Assembly (NCBI RefSeq): GCF_001598335.1
Contig: NZ_BCYT01000004.1
Span: forward strand, 247,121 to 311,120
DNA length: 64,000 nt
Source of the DNA: Sphingobium abikonense NBRC 16140
GTDB taxonomy: Bacteria; Pseudomonadota; Alphaproteobacteria; Sphingomonadales; Sphingomonadaceae
Reading direction: 5' to 3'
This document shows positions 60,305 to 64,000 of this stretch, in pieces. Below the pieces are notes generated by a model. It searched no databases, was not told where the DNA came from, and saw only the letters and a list, made by a program, of their open reading frames with translations. Position numbers and translations under genes: made by a program. Every line of letters starts with the position of its first letter. The stretch's first letter is position 1.

Positions 60305-61477
60305 TTACCGGTTGATCGCGTTGTCGATCGCGACCAGCGGCAGGACCGTCGAGGCAAACAGGCTGAACACGCGCTGGGCTTCGGCGACCGGGTTGGTCGA
60401 GATATACAGCACGTCCTTGTCCTGAATCAGGAATTTCTGCATCACGAAATAGGTGCCGGGGTCGCGCATATCGACACGGTAGATGACCGGAATCCGCCCG
60501 TCGGGGCCGGGCATCACATCCGCGCCGCGATCCGGCACCAGCGCGGGGTCTTCCCAGCGGAACAGGAACACGCCCTTGGCGTCGGCGCGGCCATCCTGCA
60601 AGCCGCCGATGCGGCCCATCGCCTGCGCCAGCGTGATGCCGGTCGCTTCGAAATTCAGTTCCTGGCTCTTGCTCGCCGAACCCAGCGCCGTGAAGCTGTA
60701 GGGTTGATACAGGGCGGTCACGATATCGCCCGAGCGCAGCACGACATTCTGGCTAGGGTCGCCGATCACCGCCGACATCGGCATCATATAGACCTGCCCG
60801 TCGCGGCTGACCTGAATGGCGGTTTTTTCCGACGCAGCCTTGGTGCCGCCGCTCGCCGCGATGGCATCCAGGATGCGCTCGCCCTTGGGCGTCAGCGGCA
60901 TGCGGGTGCTCTGGTTGACGTCGCCGACGACCGACACATTGGCGCTCTGATTGCGCAACAGGCGGACGGCGACCTGCGGCAGATGCGCCTTGCCGCGCAG
61001 ACGTTGCGTGATGTCCCGCTCGATGGCGTCCAGCGTGCGGCCGGCCACCGGCACCATGCCGGCGAAGGGCACCGAAATCTCGCCGGACTGGCCGACGATG
61101 AATTCGGGAAGCGCGGTCGCCCGGCTTGTGTCGACCGAGCTCATCTGCGGGTTGGAACTGAACAGCACGGCGGGCGGCGCTTCCCAGATGCTGACAGTCA
61201 GCACGTCGCCCGGTCCGACGGTTTCCCCTACCGCCTGCGAAGACCCCAGGCCGGTCGCAAAGTCGCGCATCGCGGGCCTTGGCCGCGCGGCGATCATCTG
61301 TTCGTTCAGGCGGATGACCTGAATGCCCTGGACGGACGCCTTGCCGGCTTCGCCCGCTTTTGCAACGCGCTGCGTGCTGGGCCCGACGGACGTGCAGGCG
61401 GCGGTCGCCAGCAGCGCGGCCATCAGGCTGAGGCGGGGAAGGCGTGCGCCGATACGGCGATACGACAAGCGGGTCAT
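60305..61477 (-). CDS. Polysaccharide export outer-membrane lipoprotein (Wza/GumB-like)
   Basis: The 390-residue lipoprotein (signal SLMAALLATAAC, C28) has a Poly_export domain (VGPGDVLTVSIWEAP, about 88-102; PFAGMVPVAGRTLDAIE) and SLBB-type domains (VSVVGDVNQSTRMPLTPKG; YRVDMRDPGTYFVMQKF). It should form the outer-membrane export channel. AGGAG 6 bases before ATG 61477 sets the start; the frame is open to 61519. A C-terminal amphipathic segment (AEAQRVFSLFASTVLPLVA) fits the membrane-spanning helix of Wza. Confidence 0.92.
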   Translation of the reverse strand: MTRLSYRRIGARLPRLSLMAALLATAACTSVGPSTQRVAKAGEAGKASVQGIQVIRLNEQMIAARPRPAMRDFATGLGSSQAVGETVGPGDVLTVSIWEAPPAVLFSSNPQMSSVDTSRATALPEFIVGQSGEISVPFAGMVPVAGRTLDAIERDITQRLRGKAHLPQVAVRLLRNQSANVSVVGDVNQSTRMPLTPKGERILDAIAASGGTKAASEKTAIQVSRDGQVYMMPMSAVIGDPSQNVVLRSGDIVTALYQPYSFTALGSASKSQELNFEATGITLAQAMGRIGGLQDGRADAKGVFLFRWEDPALVPDRGADVMPGPDGRIPVIYRVDMRDPGTYFVMQKFLIQDKDVLYISTNPVAEAQRVFSLFASTVLPLVAIDNAINR

Positions 61478-61570
61478 CAAGTCTCCTAGCGCCCGAACGG
61501 GCCACAAAAATTCAAACATCAGCCAGCACCGGGTGAGAGGACATTACCGACCGGCCGCGATCCTGTCACC

Positions 61571-62470
61571 TCATGCCGTCAGCATCCACTGCAGCGTGTC
61601 ATCGAGCGGCACGCGCGCCAGCGGGCCGATCACGGATTCGATCCGGCTTGCGTCGCCGCACAGGCTCTTGACCTCGTCGGCGCGGACGAAGGCCGGATTG
61701 ACCCGCACCTTAAAATCACGGCCCGATAGCCGCCTTATGCTGTCCAGAAGCTGACCAAGGCTGGTCGCTTCGCCCGAACAGACATTGAATGTGCCGCCGA
61801 TCGCGGCTGGCTCCTCGATCAGCCGGGCATAGGCGTCGACCACCATGCGCACGTCGGAAAAGTCGCGCGCGACGTCCAGATTGCCAAGTTCAATCTCGGG
61901 CGCGCGGCGACGGACATGATCGATAATCTTGGGAATGAGGAAGCTGGGCGATTGTCCGACCCCGGTATAGTTGAACGGGCGGGCGACGATGACCGGCAGG
62001 CGGGGGGCGAACAGGCGGCAGATCATCTCGCCCGCGGCCTTGGTCACGCCATAATCATTGGCGGGGGCGGGGGGCAGGTCCTCGCTCAGACGGCCCGGCC
62101 TGCCATTGCCATAGATGTTGGCGCTGCTCGCCACCAGGATGGATCGGGGGTCGTGGTCCAGGCCTTCGGCGGCAGCGAGCAGGTTGCGCAGCCCGACGAT
62201 GTTGCTGCGATACATGTCAGCGAGATCGTCATGCGCCACGAAGGCGATCGCGGCCAGATGGACGATATGATCGGGCCGGACCTGCCGCAATATCGCGCGC
62301 AGTCCTGCGGCATCGGACAGGTCGCATATATGGGTTTCGGCCACGCCTACATCCGCCAGAACGGCAGGCTCACGCAGGAGGGCGACCACGCGATGGCCCC
62401 TGTCCGCCAGCCGCCGCGCCAGATAGCGCCCCGTAAAGCCCGCCGCGCCGGTGATGAGGGTGGTGGTCAT
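61571..62470 (-). CDS. NAD(P)-dependent sugar epimerase/reductase, GDP-4-keto-6-deoxymannose reductase type (Rmd-like)
   Basis: The 299-residue extended SDR has TGAAGFTGRYLA near residue 7, VASSANIYG (S115/S116) and YGVTKAAGE (Y140, K144). Next to gmd, it most likely reduces GDP-4-keto-6-deoxymannose to GDP-D-rhamnose; GDP-6-deoxytalose is the main alternative. GDP-L-fucose synthase is less likely, as the length and motifs fit Rmd better. It follows gmd by 12 bases. Confidence 0.85.
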   Translation of the reverse strand: MTTTLITGAAGFTGRYLARRLADRGHRVVALLREPAVLADVGVAETHICDLSDAAGLRAILRQVRPDHIVHLAAIAFVAHDDLADMYRSNIVGLRNLLAAAEGLDHDPRSILVASSANIYGNGRPGRLSEDLPPAPANDYGVTKAAGEMICRLFAPRLPVIVARPFNYTGVGQSPSFLIPKIIDHVRRRAPEIELGNLDVARDFSDVRMVVDAYARLIEEPAAIGGTFNVCSGEATSLGQLLDSIRRLSGRDFKVRVNPAFVRADEVKSLCGDASRIESVIGPLARVPLDDTLQWMLTA

Positions 62471-62482
62471 GTCCGGCTCCGT

Positions 62483-64000
<1,518 letters not shown>

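Overview
The window is chromosomal DNA of a high-GC alphaproteobacterium, most likely of the order Sphingomonadales (Sphingobium/Sphingomonas-like). The evidence is the protein types (GapR/DUF2312 beside DUF1244 and pyk, the zinc-ligand-free L36, TonB receptor with PepSY protein), alphaproteobacterial sigma-32 promoters, and scattered copies of the inverted-repeat families typical of sphingomonad intergenic DNA. Nearly all of it is densely packed core genome. I see no tRNA, rRNA, CRISPR, insertion sequence or prophage.

Layout. 71-5675: sucA-sucB-lpdA, the 2-oxoglutarate dehydrogenase complex. 5876-9166: guaB, rsmB and a TPR protein. 9176-12750: rph, rdgB and hemW on the minus strand, with a plus-strand lipoprotein gene between rdgB and hemW. 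12897-15041: a DUF6438 lipoprotein gene and the heat-shock pair hrcA-grpE. 15096-17572: an HD-GYP protein, then a YqjI-like PadR repressor with a DUF2218 gene. 17606-21444: ruvC, yebC, gapR, DUF1244, pyk and rpmJ. 21646-26495: a DUF4136 lipoprotein, M14 carboxypeptidase, dienelactone hydrolase, prmA and a soluble chemoreceptor. 26683-29272: sdhC-sdhD-sdhA without sdhB. 29942-31138: a repeat-rich, partly AT-rich island carrying a frameshifted membrane-protein gene. 31139-35342: a small zincin-like protein, a PCu(A)C copper chaperone, then dnaK-dnaJ.

The second half. 35438-40425: an APC permease, a cupin, ahpC-ahpF and a TetR regulator. 40545-44484: a lipoprotein, acpP, fabF, mltG and a membrane protein. 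44589-48270: a peroxiredoxin with a 2H phosphoesterase, a 49-residue ORF, then a LiuR-like merR followed by an acyl-CoA dehydrogenase. 48392-52227: DUF2946, TonB receptor and PepSY protein, probably a metal or siderophore uptake unit. 52252-58056: a COG2509 flavoprotein, then a compact four-gene cassette (ATP-grasp, nucleotidyltransferase, sugar-transfer-type ATP-grasp, GT4 glycosyltransferase) that I cannot assign to a described pathway. 58072-64000: TauE/SafE exporter, manC, a Wza-type export lipoprotein, an Rmd-like reductase, gmd and the C-terminal part of a UDP-glucose dehydrogenase, which together form the edge of an exopolysaccharide locus making GDP-deoxyhexose and UDP-glucuronate.

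Themes. The main systems are TCA-cycle enzymes, the heat-shock circuit (HrcA/GrpE and DnaK/DnaJ, each with a plausible sigma-32 promoter), peroxide defence, fatty-acid synthesis and degradation, and envelope polysaccharide. The less ordinary observations are a possibly leaderless hrcA mRNA, intergenic repeats whose ends supply Shine-Dalgarno sequences to lpdA and rdgB, the RGG array in the PadR repressor, the frameshift at about 30588, and the ATP-grasp/glycosyltransferase cassette.
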